DNA of 64,000 nucleotides from Agromyces atrinae (GTDB taxonomy: Bacteria; Actinomycetota; Actinomycetes; Actinomycetales; Microbacteriaceae): NCBI RefSeq assembly GCF_013407835.1, contig NZ_JACCBI010000001.1, forward strand, positions 992,001 through 1,056,000. Direction: 5' to 3'. Under the pieces are notes generated by a model. It was given only the letters and a program-made list of their open reading frames with translations. It had not been told where the DNA came from and did no database searches. The position numbers and the translations under genes were made by a program. Shown piece by piece: positions 35,875 through 45,891 of this stretch; position 1 is the first letter of the stretch; each line of letters begins with the position of its first letter.

Positions 35875-36467
35875 GGGCGAGGCGCGCGCCGCAACGCGAT
35901 GGCGGCCGCGATGTACTGCACGCCCGAGATGACCGTGAGTGCGAGAGCCGCGGCCATGAAGACCCAGTTGACCCAGAAGATCCAGTCGCCGACGAGGGTC
36001 CAGAGCGGCACGAGCGCGAGCGAGATCGCGACCGATTGCACGACGGTCTTGAGCTTGCCGCCCGAGGAGGCGGGAACGACGTTGCCGCGGCGGAGTTCGA
36101 CGAGCCGCCAGACGGTGATCCCGACCTCACGCACGAGGATGAGGATCGTCACCCACCACCAGAGCTCGCCGAGGATCGACAGGCAGACGAGCGCGCCACC
36201 CGTCAGGAGCTTGTCGGCGATGGGGTCGAGGATCTTGCCCAGGTCGGTGACGAGACCTCGGGAGCGCGCGATGTGGCCGTCGATGCCGTCCGTCGCGATC
36301 GCGATGATGAAGACCGCGGCGGCGGCCCAGCGCAGCCAGCCGTCCTCCCCCGCGTCGGCGAGGAGCATCCAGAAGAAGAGCGGCGCGAGCAGTATCCGCA
36401 CGACGGTGATCGCGTTCGGCAGATTCCAGTTCGACGTCCGCGCGGTGGATTCGGGCGCGGCATCCAT
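35871..36467 (-). CDS. pgsA: CDP-alcohol phosphatidyltransferase, probably PgsA
   Basis: This 198-residue membrane enzyme has the complete CDP-alcohol motif: D60, D63, G64, A67, R68, G77, D81 and D85 (in DGIDGHIARSRGLVTDLG and LDPIADK). About five helices span the membrane. It is best read as phosphatidylglycerophosphate synthase, the first step of phosphatidylglycerol synthesis. It starts 2 bases after the ftsK stop and overlaps pncC. Confidence 0.92.
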   Translation of the reverse strand: MDAAPESTARTSNWNLPNAITVVRILLAPLFFWMLLADAGEDGWLRWAAAAVFIIAIATDGIDGHIARSRGLVTDLGKILDPIADKLLTGGALVCLSILGELWWWVTILILVREVGITVWRLVELRRGNVVPASSGGKLKTVVQSVAISLALVPLWTLVGDWIFWVNWVFMAAALALTVISGVQYIAAAIALRRAPRP

Positions 36468-36469
36468 GG

Positions 36470-39280
36470 TCAGTCCCTTCCGGTGAGGCCCCAGGCGTCC
36501 TCGTCGGACTCCCCGTCGACCTCGGCGTACCCGTCGGACTGTCGCGCGACGGGGTCATCGGCATAGCGTTCGTCGACCGCAGGCTGCTCAGGAGCTCGTG
36601 CCGGGGAAGGAGCAGCCGGCGCGGGTTCTTCGCCGCGGAGCTTCGCGAGCACGCCAGGAAGCTGCTCGGCGGTCACGAGCACGTCGCGCGCCTTGGAGCC
36701 CTCGGACGGGCCGACGATCTCGCGCGACTCGAGCAGGTCCATGAGTCGACCGGCCTTGGCGAAGCCGACGCGGAGCTTCCGCTGCAGCATCGACGTCGAG
36801 CCGAACTGCGTCGACACGACGAGTTCCGCCGCAGCCAGGAGGAGCTCGAGGTCGTCGCCGATGTCGGAGTCGATCTCTTTCTTCGCGGCGACGGCGGCGA
36901 CGTCCTGGCGGTACTCGGGGCGCGCCTCGCGAGTGACGTGCTTGACGACACGCTCGATCTCGGCCTCGCTCACCCACGCGCCCTGCACGCGGAGCGGCTT
37001 CGAGGCGCCCATCGGCAGGAAGAGCGCGTCGCCCTGGCCGATGAGCTTGTCGGCGCCCGGCTGGTCGAGGATGACTCGGGAGTCGGTGACGCTCGTCACG
37101 GCGAACGCCATGCGGCTCGGCACGTTGGCCTTGATGAGACCCGTCACGACGTCGACCGACGGACGCTGGGTCGCGAGCACGAGGTGGATGCCCGACGCGC
37201 GGGCGAGCTGCGTGATGCGGACGATCGAGTCCTCGACGTCGCGCGGAGCGACCATCATGAGGTCGGCGAGCTCGTCGACGACGACGAGAAGGTACGGGTA
37301 GGGCTTGAGCTTCCGCTCCGACCCCGCGGGAAGGACGATCTCGTCGTTCACGACGGCCTTGTTGAAGTCGTCGATGTGACGGAATCCGAACGACGCGAGG
37401 TCGTCGTACCGCATGTCCATCTCCTTCACGACCCATTGCAGCGCCTCAGCGGCCTTCTTGGGGTTCGTGATGATCGGAGTGATGAGGTGCGGGACACCGG
37501 CGTACGGGGCGAGCTCCACGCGCTTCGGATCGATGAGGACCATACGCACGTCGGCGGGCTTCGCGCGCATCAGGAGGCTCGTGATCATGGAGTTCACGAA
37601 GCTCGACTTACCCGAACCCGTCGAACCGGCGACGAGGAGGTGAGGCATCTTCGCGAGGTTCGCGACGACGTAGCCGCCGCCGACGTCCTTGCCGACGCCG
37701 ATCGTCATGGGGTGCGTGCTGTTCGTCGACGCACCCGACCGCAGCACGTCGCCGAGCGTCACGATCTCGCGGTCGGTGTTCGGGATCTCGATGCCGATCG
37801 CGCTCTTGCCGGGGATCGGCGAGAGGATGCGCACTTCGTTCGACGCCACGGCGTAGGCGAGGTTCTTCGAGAGAGCGGTGACCCGCTCGACCTTGACGCC
37901 CGGCCCGAGTTCGACCTCGTACTGCGTGACCGTCGGGCCGCGCGAGAAGCCCGTGACCGCGGCATCCACCTGGAACTGACGCAGCACCTCGGTGATGGCG
38001 CGCACGACCTCGTCGTTCGCCGCCGACCGCGCCTTGGCGGGTGCACCCGCGACGAGGGTCGACGCGGCGGGCAGGTGGTACGGACGTTCGGGCTGGCCGG
38101 ACGTCGGCTCGCCGATCATGGATGCCGCGTCGAAGCCATCGCCCTCGACATCCGCGCCGAATCCGGGCAGGACGCCCGTCGCGGTCGCGTCGTCGGCGCG
38201 CAGGCCGGTCGCCGGAGGGATCTCGCCGGTGACGGCGCGCAATGCGCTCTCCGCGCGTTCGAGCTCGCCGAGCACCTCCGTGCCGTAGTCGTCGGCCGTC
38301 GGCGCCGCGGGCGTCTCGATCGCGCTCTCGAAGCTGCCCGCGGCAGAACCGGCGCCGAAGACCTCGGTGAGACCGTCGGAGCCGTCGAGCACGGGCGAAT
38401 CGAACGCGACGTCTTCTTCTCGCTGGGCGGCATTGCGTCGCCACCAGGGCAGGGCTCCCCCGGATTCGGGCTCGTCGTCGTCGAGGCCGTCGAGTTCGAC
38501 CTGCTTGGTCTTCGCCGCCTTCTTCGCCTCCGACGCGGCCTGACGCTCGTCGGCATCGGGGATCGTCGCCCCGAACAGCCAGGCGTACAGCTCACGGGAT
38601 CGTTCGGGGATCTTGTTGGGCGGGGTCTTCGCGATGATGAGCAGCGAGAGGGCGATGAGGAGGATGACGACCGCGGTCGCGCCGTAGACCGTGATCAACG
38701 AGGTGAGCGGCGCAGCGACCAGCCAGCCGAGCACGCCGCCCGCGCGCGCGAGCACGTTCATGCCGTCGCTCGGCTGGGGGGCGCCACCGAAGATGTGGCA
38801 CAGGGCCGAGATGCTCACGAGGAGGATGCCGAGGCCGATGCCGATCCGGGTGTTGTCGTGGACGGTCGCGGGGTGACGGAAGAGCCACACGGCGAAGAGC
38901 AGCATGATGATCGGGAGCGCGAAAGCGACGCGGCCGAAGAGGAGACCGAACGTCCAGGCGTCGAGCGTCTGCGCGACCGGGTCGTTGATGAAGAACCACT
39001 CGATCACGACGCCGGCGATCGAGAGCAGCACGAGGAAGAACGGAAGGCCGTCCCGACGCTCGTCCTTCTCGAGCTTCTCGGGGCCGAGCGCTCGCGCCGC
39101 GCCACCCGTCAGGTGGGCGAGACCCATCCATGAGCGCACGAGGAGATTGGGCTTCTCCTCGGCGACGGGGAGCTTCTTCGTCTTCTGCGAGCTCGTGGAG
39201 GTCGCGCGCGTCGACGTGCCGCGCGAAGTACCGCCGCGCGCGCCGGACGCGCGTCCGCTCGACTTGGTGCTCGTAGCCAT
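36470..39280 (-). CDS. ftsK: DNA translocase FtsK
   Basis: This 936-residue FtsK/SpoIIIE protein pumps chromosome DNA through the closing septum. A Ser/Thr/Arg-rich N terminus is followed by four membrane helices (about 80-225) and an acidic, Ala/Gly/Pro-rich linker to about 400. The alpha/beta motor has Walker [10 protein letters not shown] near 553. The gamma winged-helix domain ([26 protein letters not shown]) reads orientation motifs. ATG 39280 has TACGGT 6 bases upstream, so the message may be leaderless. It heads ftsK-pgsA-pncC-clgR. Confidence 0.97.
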   Translation of the reverse strand: MATSTKSSGRASGARGGTSRGTSTRATSTSSQKTKKLPVAEEKPNLLVRSWMGLAHLTGGAARALGPEKLEKDERRDGLPFFLVLLSIAGVVIEWFFINDPVAQTLDAWTFGLLFGRVAFALPIIMLLFAVWLFRHPATVHDNTRIGIGLGILLVSISALCHIFGGAPQPSDGMNVLARAGGVLGWLVAAPLTSLITVYGATAVVILLIALSLLIIAKTPPNKIPERSRELYAWLFGATIPDADERQAASEAKKAAKTKQVELDGLDDDEPESGGALPWWRRNAAQREEDVAFDSPVLDGSDGLTEVFGAGSAAGSFESAIETPAAPTADDYGTEVLGELERAESALRAVTGEIPPATGLRADDATATGVLPGFGADVEGDGFDAASMIGEPTSGQPERPYHLPAASTLVAGAPAKARSAANDEVVRAITEVLRQFQVDAAVTGFSRGPTVTQYEVELGPGVKVERVTALSKNLAYAVASNEVRILSPIPGKSAIGIEIPNTDREIVTLGDVLRSGASTNSTHPMTIGVGKDVGGGYVVANLAKMPHLLVAGSTGSGKSSFVNSMITSLLMRAKPADVRMVLIDPKRVELAPYAGVPHLITPIITNPKKAAEALQWVVKEMDMRYDDLASFGFRHIDDFNKAVVNDEIVLPAGSERKLKPYPYLLVVVDELADLMMVAPRDVEDSIVRITQLARASGIHLVLATQRPSVDVVTGLIKANVPSRMAFAVTSVTDSRVILDQPGADKLIGQGDALFLPMGASKPLRVQGAWVSEAEIERVVKHVTREARPEYRQDVAAVAAKKEIDSDIGDDLELLLAAAELVVSTQFGSTSMLQRKLRVGFAKAGRLMDLLESREIVGPSEGSKARDVLVTAEQLPGVLAKLRGEEPAPAAPSPARAPEQPAVDERYADDPVARQSDGYAEVDGESDEDAWGLTGRD

Positions 39281-39286
39281 GCTCTC

Positions 39287-39292
39287 ACCGTA
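39287..39292 (-). promoter_or_regulatory. Candidate -10 box for ftsK
   Basis: TACGGT on the minus strand ends 6 bases before the ftsK ATG, with no Shine-Dalgarno sequence between. Confidence 0.45.
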
Positions 39293-39339
39293 CCTTCGGC
39301 GGGTGCCTGCGGCCCGGAACGCCGTGCGAGTGTCACCGC

Positions 39340-39831
39340 TCAGCGCAGATTGAGGACCATCGTCTCGCGGACGCCGGCACCCGAGACGACGTCGAACCCC
39401 TCGGATCGATAGAGGGCAGCAGCGAAGTTCCCCTGCTCGACGCTGAGCGCGAGTCGTGAGTGGCCAGCGCGGCGCGCTTCGCCGACGAGTTCACGCAGGA
39501 GCGCGCGACCGACGCCCTGTGCGCGCCAGATGTGTCGTACCCCGATGATGAGTTCGGGAACACCGACGGAGACGAACCCGTGGGCGGGAGCGTTGGCGGG
39601 GAACAGGCGGTACCAGGCCGCACCGATCGACTCGCCCGAGGCATCCGTCGCCACGACACCGCGGTCGGCGGGCCGCTGCCAGCCCGACAGGTAGTGCGCG
39701 TAGTTCGGATCGGCCAGCACGGTGACGCGCGGACGAGCGGGAGCGGGGCGCCAGTTTGCCGCCTCGACGACCATCTCGGCGAGGAACTGCCCGTCATCGG
39801 GTGTCGCCGATCGAACCGTGAACTCCGACAT
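39340..39831 (-). CDS. GNAT-family acetyltransferase
   Basis: This 163-residue N-acetyltransferase has the acetyl-CoA loop [24 protein letters not shown] (motif A, R/Q-x-x-G-x-G/A) and a C-terminal [10 protein letters not shown]. The start [14 protein letters not shown] is typical. The substrate is unknown. ATG 39831 has TACCAT 6 bases upstream, so it is probably leaderless and transcribed alone. It follows the exporter genes on the same strand and precedes ftsK. Confidence 0.85.
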   Translation of the reverse strand: MSEFTVRSATPDDGQFLAEMVVEAANWRPAPARPRVTVLADPNYAHYLSGWQRPADRGVVATDASGESIGAAWYRLFPANAPAHGFVSVGVPELIIGVRHIWRAQGVGRALLRELVGEARRAGHSRLALSVEQGNFAAALYRSEGFDVVSGAGVRETMVLNLR

Positions 39832-39837
39832 GAGCGG

Positions 39838-39843
39838 ATGGTA
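39838..39843 (-). promoter_or_regulatory. Candidate -10 box for the GNAT gene
   Basis: TACCAT on the minus strand ends 6 bases before the ATG, in the 43-base gap after the permease gene. Confidence 0.4.
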
Positions 39844-39874
39844 CGCGCGACGTGTTTCCGGGGTGTTTCCCCGG

Positions 39875-41098
39875 TCAGAAGCGGATGGCGTCGATGACCT
39901 TGACCCTGACCGCCGCGATGGCGGGTAGGAGGCCGGCGATGGCTCCCACGACGGTCGCGGCGACGATGCCGAGGATGGCCGCCTCCGTGGGGAAGGGCGG
40001 GAAGTCCTCGATGAGCCCCTGACCGATCGTCTGCTCGACCCACGGACTCTTCACGATGAGGATCGCCGCCATGACGCCCACGACACCCGCGACGAACGTG
40101 CCGACGACGCTCTCCATCATCACTCCGAAGAAGACGCGACCGCTCGTGGCCCCGAAGCTCCGCCGGATGCCGATCTCGCGGATGCGGTGCTTGACCGTGA
40201 CGAGCGAGATGTTGACGAGGCCGAGAGCCCCGAGGATGAGCACGAGCATCGCGACACCGCCGACCATGAGCTTGGTCGCGAGGAACGGGTCTTCACCCCA
40301 TGCCCCCGAGTCGGTGCGATACACGTCGACCTGGGCGCCCGCCCCGATCGCCGCCTCGATCTCGCGATCGATGATGGGGACGAGCTGATCGGCGATTCCC
40401 TCGGGAACCCACGCCTCGTAGCCCATCTGCTCCGTGCCGGGAGGTGCAAGCGACAGCTCGAGATAGGCGTCGGCGAGCATGAACATGGACTCGCCGTCCC
40501 ACTCCCCCGCCGGAGTGACGCCGACGATGACGGCGGTCGTCTTCTGCTCGCCCAGCAGTTGGAGCGTGGGGTGCGAGTCGATCGGCGGTCGGCCGAGGCG
40601 GTCCCACACCTTCTCATTGACGACGATCGGCGGCGCGAGGCGGGTCACGTCGCGCTCGGTGAACCACGAACCGGTCACGACTCGCAGACGGTGGATCTCG
40701 GCGAAGTCGACGTCGACCACCTGGGTGGCGAGCGGGACGGCGCCGTCGACGAACTGCGCCGTGAGCGACCCGTAGCCGTTCCGGCTCCAGTAGTCGATCT
40801 CGTAGCGGTGCATGGCGGCGATCCACGCCTCGTCGGTGACGGCGGAGTCGACCGGACCCTCGGAGCCGAAGATCGATGCGGTGAGTGTGGCCGGCCGACC
40901 GCTGTAGCGCTCGTTGACCTCGCGACTGGTCTGTTCGGCGATCGCGCCGAGCGCGACGACCGTCGTCAGGGCGCAGACGGCGACCCCGACGCCGATGAGC
41001 GAGAGGATGACGCGGAGCCGGTGGATCCGGAGCTCCTGCCAGGCCTCGATGACGGTTCCGGCGACGTTCGATGTGACGCGCGCGAGCCACTGCTTCAT
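39875..41098 (-). CDS. MacB/FtsX-type ABC exporter permease
   Basis: This 407-residue permease has one N-terminal helix (about 27-50), a large extracellular domain (about 55-270) and three C-terminal helices. The FtsX motif VNISLVTVKHRIREIGIRRSFGAT is present. This is the MacB fold without a fused ATPase, so it transmits force rather than forming a channel. Its GTG/ATG start overlaps the ATPase gene by four bases. The cargo is unknown; peptides, lipids or antibiotics are possible. Confidence 0.88.
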   Translation of the reverse strand: MKQWLARVTSNVAGTVIEAWQELRIHRLRVILSLIGVGVAVCALTTVVALGAIAEQTSREVNERYSGRPATLTASIFGSEGPVDSAVTDEAWIAAMHRYEIDYWSRNGYGSLTAQFVDGAVPLATQVVDVDFAEIHRLRVVTGSWFTERDVTRLAPPIVVNEKVWDRLGRPPIDSHPTLQLLGEQKTTAVIVGVTPAGEWDGESMFMLADAYLELSLAPPGTEQMGYEAWVPEGIADQLVPIIDREIEAAIGAGAQVDVYRTDSGAWGEDPFLATKLMVGGVAMLVLILGALGLVNISLVTVKHRIREIGIRRSFGATSGRVFFGVMMESVVGTFVAGVVGVMAAILIVKSPWVEQTIGQGLIEDFPPFPTEAAILGIVAATVVGAIAGLLPAIAAVRVKVIDAIRF

Positions 41099-41826
41099 GG
41101 CGCCACCGCCACGGTCGGCGTCTCCGCCGCGTCATCCGTCATCTCCGCGCCCTCGAAGAGGCGCCCCGCGATCAGGCGGTAGTGGCGCGTCGCTCGTGCG
41201 GCGATCGCGGGATCGTGGGTGATCGTCACGAGGGCGGCGCCCGTGTCGGTCGCGACCTCATCGATCATCGACATGACGGCCTCGCCGGTCTCGAGGTCGA
41301 GTGCGCCGGTCGGCTCGTCGGCGAGGATGAGACGCGGTCCGCGGACGAGCGAGCGCGCGATCGCGACGCGCTGCTGCTCACCGCCCGAGAGCCGGTCGGG
41401 CTTCGAATCGAGCCGGTGCCCGAGCCCGACGCGTTCGAGCATGGCTCGCGCGATGGACTCGCGCCGCCAGAAGCTCGCCCCGTGGGCGTAGAGCAAGGGA
41501 GTCATGACGTTCTCGAGAGCCGTCCGACCGGGAAGCAGGTTGAACTGCTGGAAGATGAATCCGATCTCCGACCCGCGCAGCCGATCGCGGTGCGCCGACG
41601 AGAGCGTGCGGACGTCGCGATCATGGATCGCGATTCGGCCGGTCGAGGGCGCATCGAGGAGGCCGAGGATGTTGAGGAGCGTCGACTTTCCCGAGCCGGA
41701 ACGGCCTACCACCGAGATGCGATCACCGGAATCGACCTCGAGGTCGATGCCGTGCAGGATCGTCAGGGGTTCCTCGTCGGGGCGCTCGACGGTGCGCGTG
41801 ACGCCCTCGAGGTGGAGGAGGCTCAT
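41095..41826 (-). CDS. MacB/LolD-type ABC exporter ATPase
   Basis: The ATPase has 243 residues. Walker A is GRSGSGKS at 41-48, Q-loop FQQFNLL, signature LSGGEQQR, Walker B LILADEPTGALD and switch His in ITHDPAIA. It overlaps both neighbours by four bases (ATGA at each junction), so permease, ATPase and adaptor are made as one complex. The FIFQQFNLLPGRTALENV segment is typical of the MacB/LolD group. Confidence 0.92.
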   Translation of the reverse strand: MSLLHLEGVTRTVERPDEEPLTILHGIDLEVDSGDRISVVGRSGSGKSTLLNILGLLDAPSTGRIAIHDRDVRTLSSAHRDRLRGSEIGFIFQQFNLLPGRTALENVMTPLLYAHGASFWRRESIARAMLERVGLGHRLDSKPDRLSGGEQQRVAIARSLVRGPRLILADEPTGALDLETGEAVMSMIDEVATDTGAALVTITHDPAIAARATRHYRLIAGRLFEGAEMTDDAAETPTVAVAP

Positions 41827-42875
41827 CCGCCGACCGACGAGCAGACCATGCTGCCGTCCGGGTTCGTCACGCAGTCCTCACCCATGCCCGGCTGCACGGC
41901 CGGGGCGCCGGGCACGAACTGCAGGATGAGGTCGCCCTCAACGAGCCCGTCGACGACCTGGACGTTCTGCCCGTCGCTCACACCGAGCGTGACCGGGTGC
42001 TCAGCGCTCACGCCTGTCTCATCGAACAGCCAGACGACACCCGTCTCGGCTCCTCCTTCGACAGCGGTCGTCGGGATGACGAGGACGTCATCGGCGGCAC
42101 CCGCCGAGATCGTGACCTGAGCGGCGAGGCCCGAGAAGACCCTGACCTCGGGCGGAACCGCGCAACGCACGGTCGCACCCGACCCTGCGCCCGCGGCGGG
42201 CTGCCCGGTCTGCTCGCCGTCGCCCGAACCGGCACCCGCGAGTGCCGTGGTGATCGTGAGCCCGGTGCAGGTGAACGGCGCGGGACCGCCCGTGATCGTC
42301 ACGAGCGCCTCCGTCGGCTGCTCGGTGAGGCGATACTGCTGCTCGGGCGTGAGGGTCGCGGTCACGTTGAAGCTCGGCGGTGCGATCTGACCCGTGACGG
42401 CGCCGATCGCGACGACCTGGCCCGGGATCACGTCGAGGCTGCTGAGCACGCCCGCGGCACTCGCGAAGACCTTCGCGAACTCAAAGCGCGGCTCGGGTGT
42501 CGTGATGATCGGGAGCCCGTCGGGGCCGACGCTCTCAACGGGGGTCGACGGCAGTTCGACCTTGATGTCGTAGAGCTTGTCGCCCGACGCGACCTGCTGG
42601 CCGACGTTCACGAACACCTCGTCGACGGCGCCCGCACCCGTGGCCTTCACCGGCACGGCGGCATCCGCGTTAACCGTTCCGGTGAGCACGAGATCGTTGA
42701 CGATCGAACCGATCGCGACCGTGTACTGCGGCTCGACGATCGTTCCCGTCGGCTCGGTCGGCGACGCCTCGGACTGACCGTCGGGGAAGAAGGCGAGCTT
42801 GATCAGTGCCGCAGCGACCGCCGCGACGAGCACGATCCTCAGGATCGGGAAGATCCACTTCCGCCAGATGCCCAC
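41823..42875 (-). CDS. MacA-like membrane fusion/adaptor protein
   Basis: The 350-residue protein has one N-terminal membrane anchor (about 8-30) and an extracytoplasmic HlyD/MacA-like body. The lipoyl half-motif is VKATGAGAVDEVFVNVGQQVASGDKLYDI, and a barrel domain lies at about 250-325. A helical hairpin appears very short or absent. Four Cys residues (C203, C238, C335, C345) face outside and may form disulphides; C335-C345 sit in a C-terminal tail. It starts at GTG 42875 with GAGGGG. First of three overlapping genes; no outer-membrane partner is expected in a monoderm. Confidence 0.83.
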   Translation of the reverse strand: MGIWRKWIFPILRIVLVAAVAAALIKLAFFPDGQSEASPTEPTGTIVEPQYTVAIGSIVNDLVLTGTVNADAAVPVKATGAGAVDEVFVNVGQQVASGDKLYDIKVELPSTPVESVGPDGLPIITTPEPRFEFAKVFASAAGVLSSLDVIPGQVVAIGAVTGQIAPPSFNVTATLTPEQQYRLTEQPTEALVTITGGPAPFTCTGLTITTALAGAGSGDGEQTGQPAAGAGSGATVRCAVPPEVRVFSGLAAQVTISAGAADDVLVIPTTAVEGGAETGVVWLFDETGVSAEHPVTLGVSDGQNVQVVDGLVEGDLILQFVPGAPAVQPGMGEDCVTNPDGSMVCSSVGG

Positions 42876-42893
42876 GCCGACCCCTCTCGCCCA

Positions 42894-42920
42894 GAACGCG
42901 CCCCGAGTCGGGGCGCGTTC
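42894..42920 (-). terminator. Hairpin between rnj and the exporter operon
   Basis: A perfect 11-bp stem (42894-42904 with 42910-42920) around GAGTC lies 80 bases beyond the rnj stop and 18 bases before the adaptor start. There is no T-run. It is probably the rnj terminator, or a leader hairpin of the exporter operon. Confidence 0.55.
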
Positions 42921-43000
42921 CTTCAGGCTAGAGGCAGATCGCTGCTCTCACACGACGATCGGGGTCGAATCCGGGTCATCCCTGACGTCGTGTGACGAGG

Positions 43001-44677
43001 TCACGCCTCGATGACGAGGGGAACGAGCATCGGGCGACGACGAAGACGTCGGTTGACCCAACCGCCGACGGTGCGGCGCACGATCTGCTGCAGACCGTGC
43101 GCGTCGCGCACGCCGTTCTGCGCGGCATCCGCGAGGGCCTTCTCGATCTTCGGCTTGACCTCGTCGAACACGGCGTCGTCCTCGGCGAAACCACGCGCGT
43201 GGATCTCGGGACCGCTGATGATGCGACCCGTCGACGCGTCGACGACGATGATGATCGAGATGAAGCCCTCTTCACCGAGGATGCGGCGATCCTTGAGGTC
43301 GGCCTCGGTGATCTCGCCCACGGTCGAACCGTCGACGTAGACGAAGCCGAGGTCGAGCTGGCCGGCGACCGTGACGTGGCCGTCCTTCAGGTCGAACACG
43401 GTGCCGTCCTCACCGAGGAACGTGTTGGCCTCGGGGATTCCGGTGTCGTTCGCGAGCTTCGCGTTGGCGACGAGGTGTCGGTACTCGCCGTGCACCGGAA
43501 GCACGTTCTTCGGCTTGAGGATGTTGTAGCAGTAGAGCAGTTCGCCGGCGGCGGCGTGGCCCGAGACGTGCACCTTCGCGTTGCCCTTGTGGACGACGGT
43601 CGCACCGAGCTTCGTCAGTCCGTCGATGACGCGGTAGACGGCGTTCTCGTTGCCGGGGATAAGGCTCGACGCGAGGATGACCGTGTCGCCCTCCCCGACC
43701 TCGATCTGATGGTCGAGGTTGGCCATGCGCGCGAGAACGGCCATCGGCTCGCCCTGCGAACCCGTCGACATGTAGACGATCTTGTCGTCAGGGATGTCGC
43801 CGGCCTTCTTGTAGTCGACGAGCACGCCCTCGGGAACCTTGAGGTAGCCGAGGTCAGCGGCGATGGTCATGTTGCGCACCATCGAGCGGCCGAGGAGCGC
43901 GACGCGGCGGCCGTTGGAGTGAGCGGCGTCGAGCACCTGCTGCACACGGTGCACGTGGCTCGAGAAGCTCGCGACGATCACCCGGCGCGGGGCGCGCGAG
44001 ATGACCTGGTCGAGCACGGGACCGATGGAACGCTCGAGGGGCGTGAAGCCCGGCACGTCGGCGTTCGTCGAGTCGACGAGGAAGAGGTCGACTCCCTCGA
44101 CACCGAGACGGGCGAACTCGCGCAGATCGGTGAGGCGATCGTCGAGCGGCAGCTGGTCCATCTTGAAGTCGCCGGTGGCGAGAACCGTTCCGGCACGCGT
44201 CTTGATGGCGATCGCGAGGGCGTCGGGGATAGAGTGGTTGACCGCTACGAACTCGAGGTCGAACGGGCCGAGGGTCTCTTTCTGACCCTCCTTGACCGTG
44301 AGGCTGTACGGCTGGATGCGGTGCTCTTTGAGCTTCGCTTCGACGAGCGCGAGCGTCAGCGTCGAACCGATAAGAGGGATGTCGGCCCGGAGCTTCAACA
44401 GATACGGCACCGCACCGATGTGGTCTTCGTGGCCGTGCGTCAGCACGACTCCGACGACGTCGTCGAGACGGTCTCGCACGGGCGAGAAGTCGGGCAGGAT
44501 CAGGTCGACTCCCGGCTGGTGCTCTTCAGGGAAGAGCACGCCGCAGTCGACGATGAGGATCTTGCCGTCGATCTCGAAGCTCGTCATGTTGCGGCCGACC
44601 TCGCCGAGGCCGCCGATCGGGATCACTCGCAGTGTGCCCGGTTCGAGCGGGGCGGGTTCGCGGATCTCTAGGGGCAT
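43001..44677 (-). CDS. rnj: Ribonuclease J
   Basis: This 558-residue metallo-beta-lactamase/beta-CASP ribonuclease has zinc ligands in LTHGHEDHIG (H81, H83, D85, H86). DFKMDQ, GDSTNAD-like VDSTNADVPG and the beta-CASP segments are present, with a C-terminal domain from about 460. It matures and degrades RNA with 5'-exo and endo activity. ATG 44677 has AGGAGGG at good spacing. It follows dapA by 51 bases, the usual actinobacterial order. Confidence 0.97.
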   Translation of the reverse strand: MPLEIREPAPLEPGTLRVIPIGGLGEVGRNMTSFEIDGKILIVDCGVLFPEEHQPGVDLILPDFSPVRDRLDDVVGVVLTHGHEDHIGAVPYLLKLRADIPLIGSTLTLALVEAKLKEHRIQPYSLTVKEGQKETLGPFDLEFVAVNHSIPDALAIAIKTRAGTVLATGDFKMDQLPLDDRLTDLREFARLGVEGVDLFLVDSTNADVPGFTPLERSIGPVLDQVISRAPRRVIVASFSSHVHRVQQVLDAAHSNGRRVALLGRSMVRNMTIAADLGYLKVPEGVLVDYKKAGDIPDDKIVYMSTGSQGEPMAVLARMANLDHQIEVGEGDTVILASSLIPGNENAVYRVIDGLTKLGATVVHKGNAKVHVSGHAAAGELLYCYNILKPKNVLPVHGEYRHLVANAKLANDTGIPEANTFLGEDGTVFDLKDGHVTVAGQLDLGFVYVDGSTVGEITEADLKDRRILGEEGFISIIIVVDASTGRIISGPEIHARGFAEDDAVFDEVKPKIEKALADAAQNGVRDAHGLQQIVRRTVGGWVNRRLRRRPMLVPLVIEA

Positions 44678-44728
44678 GGATGGCCCTCCTTTATTGCGTT
44701 GTTACACGGTCGCCAGAGGCGCGACCGG

Positions 44729-45703
44729 TTAGCGGGTCGTACCCGCGACCTTCGGCAGTGCGCCACCGGCGGCGGCGTTGCGGTCGGGTCGGAAGTTGTG
44801 GAAGTCGACGCCCGGGATGCCCTGCACGAGATCGATCTCGTCTTCGATCTGCGCGGCCTCCCATTCTTCGGGGCCGACGAGGGGAAGGCGCACGCGCGGG
44901 CTGTTGATGCGGCCGAGCCCGTGCAGGATGTACTTCGCCGCGACCGTTCCGGGAACGTGCGTCATGACGGCGCGGACGAGCGGCTCGAGCTTCTTGTGAG
45001 CCTCGGTCGCGGTCGCGAGGTCGCCCGCGTTCACGGCGTCGACGATCGTGCGGTACGGCGTCGCGGCGATGTTCGCGGTGACGCCGATGAGTCCGCTCGC
45101 ACCGATCGAGAGATGCGGCAGCACGTTCGCGTCATCGCCCGAGAAGTACAGCAGATCGGTCTGGTTGAGCACGCGGCTGACTTCGCTGAAGTCGCCCTTG
45201 GCGTCCTTGATCGCGCGGATGTTCGGGTGCTTCGCCGCGCGCAGGATCGTCTCGTAGCGGATCGGCACGCCCGTGCGGCCGGGGATGTCGTAGAGGATGA
45301 CGGGCAGATCCGTGGCATCCGCGATCATGCGGAAGTGCGTGAGGATGCCCGCCTGGGTGGGCTTGTTGTAGTACGGCGTGACGATCATGTTGCCGTCGGC
45401 GCCGGCCTTCTCGGACTGCTTCGCGAGCTGCATCGCGTGCGCCGTCTCGTTCGAGCCGCCACCCGTGATGATCTTCGCGCGCCCCGCGGAGACCGACTTG
45501 CCGACCTCGACGAGCTTGAGCTTCTCGGGGTCGGTGAGGGTCGAGGTCTCACCGGTCGTACCGGTCACCACGATGCCGTCGGCGCCCGCGTTGATCACAT
45601 CGTCGATGTGCTTCTCGACCCCGGCCCAGTCGACTTCGCCGTCCGCCGTGAACGGCGTGACGAGCGCGACGAGCACTTGGCCAAAAGGGTTCTCCTGAGT
45701 CAC
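44729..45703 (-). CDS. dapA: 4-Hydroxy-tetrahydrodipicolinate synthase
   Basis: This 324-residue class I aldolase condenses pyruvate with aspartate semialdehyde, the first committed step of lysine/diaminopimelate synthesis. Schiff-base K166 (IRAIKDAKGD), Y139 (VILYDIPGR) and T49/T50 (GTTGET) are present. I chose GTG 45703. The GGAGG directly before it is too close to act as a ribosome-binding site, while TAGCCT lies 7 bases upstream, so leaderless translation is likely. Upstream in-frame residues are Arg-rich and non-native. Confidence 0.96.
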   Translation of the reverse strand: MTQENPFGQVLVALVTPFTADGEVDWAGVEKHIDDVINAGADGIVVTGTTGETSTLTDPEKLKLVEVGKSVSAGRAKIITGGGSNETAHAMQLAKQSEKAGADGNMIVTPYYNKPTQAGILTHFRMIADATDLPVILYDIPGRTGVPIRYETILRAAKHPNIRAIKDAKGDFSEVSRVLNQTDLLYFSGDDANVLPHLSIGASGLIGVTANIAATPYRTIVDAVNAGDLATATEAHKKLEPLVRAVMTHVPGTVAAKYILHGLGRINSPRVRLPLVGPEEWEAAQIEDEIDLVQGIPGVDFHNFRPDRNAAAGGALPKVAGTTR

Positions 45704-45710
45704 GCCCTCC

Positions 45711-45716
45711 AGGCTA
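45711..45716 (-). promoter_or_regulatory. Candidate -10 box for dapA(-rnj)
   Basis: TAGCCT on the minus strand ends 7 bases before the dapA GTG. The 188-base gap up to folA shows no other gene or clear signal. Confidence 0.45.
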
Positions 45717-45891
45717 TCGCCTCGGCGCGTCTTCGCGCGTCGCGGCTGGGCACGCGTCATCCCGCGCCCGTCCGCCGTTGTCGCGGACATCTCGCCGACG
45801 CGCCGCGCGCGCTCCCGCCGAATCGGCGTGGCGAGCCGCACATCCGCCGCAACGATCAGGCGGGAGTCAGGCCGGAGCGGCGGTGGCGCGG

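Noticed and set aside
36938-39133. 731-codon plus-strand frame opposite ftsK
   Set aside because: Shadow of ftsK, for the same reasons.
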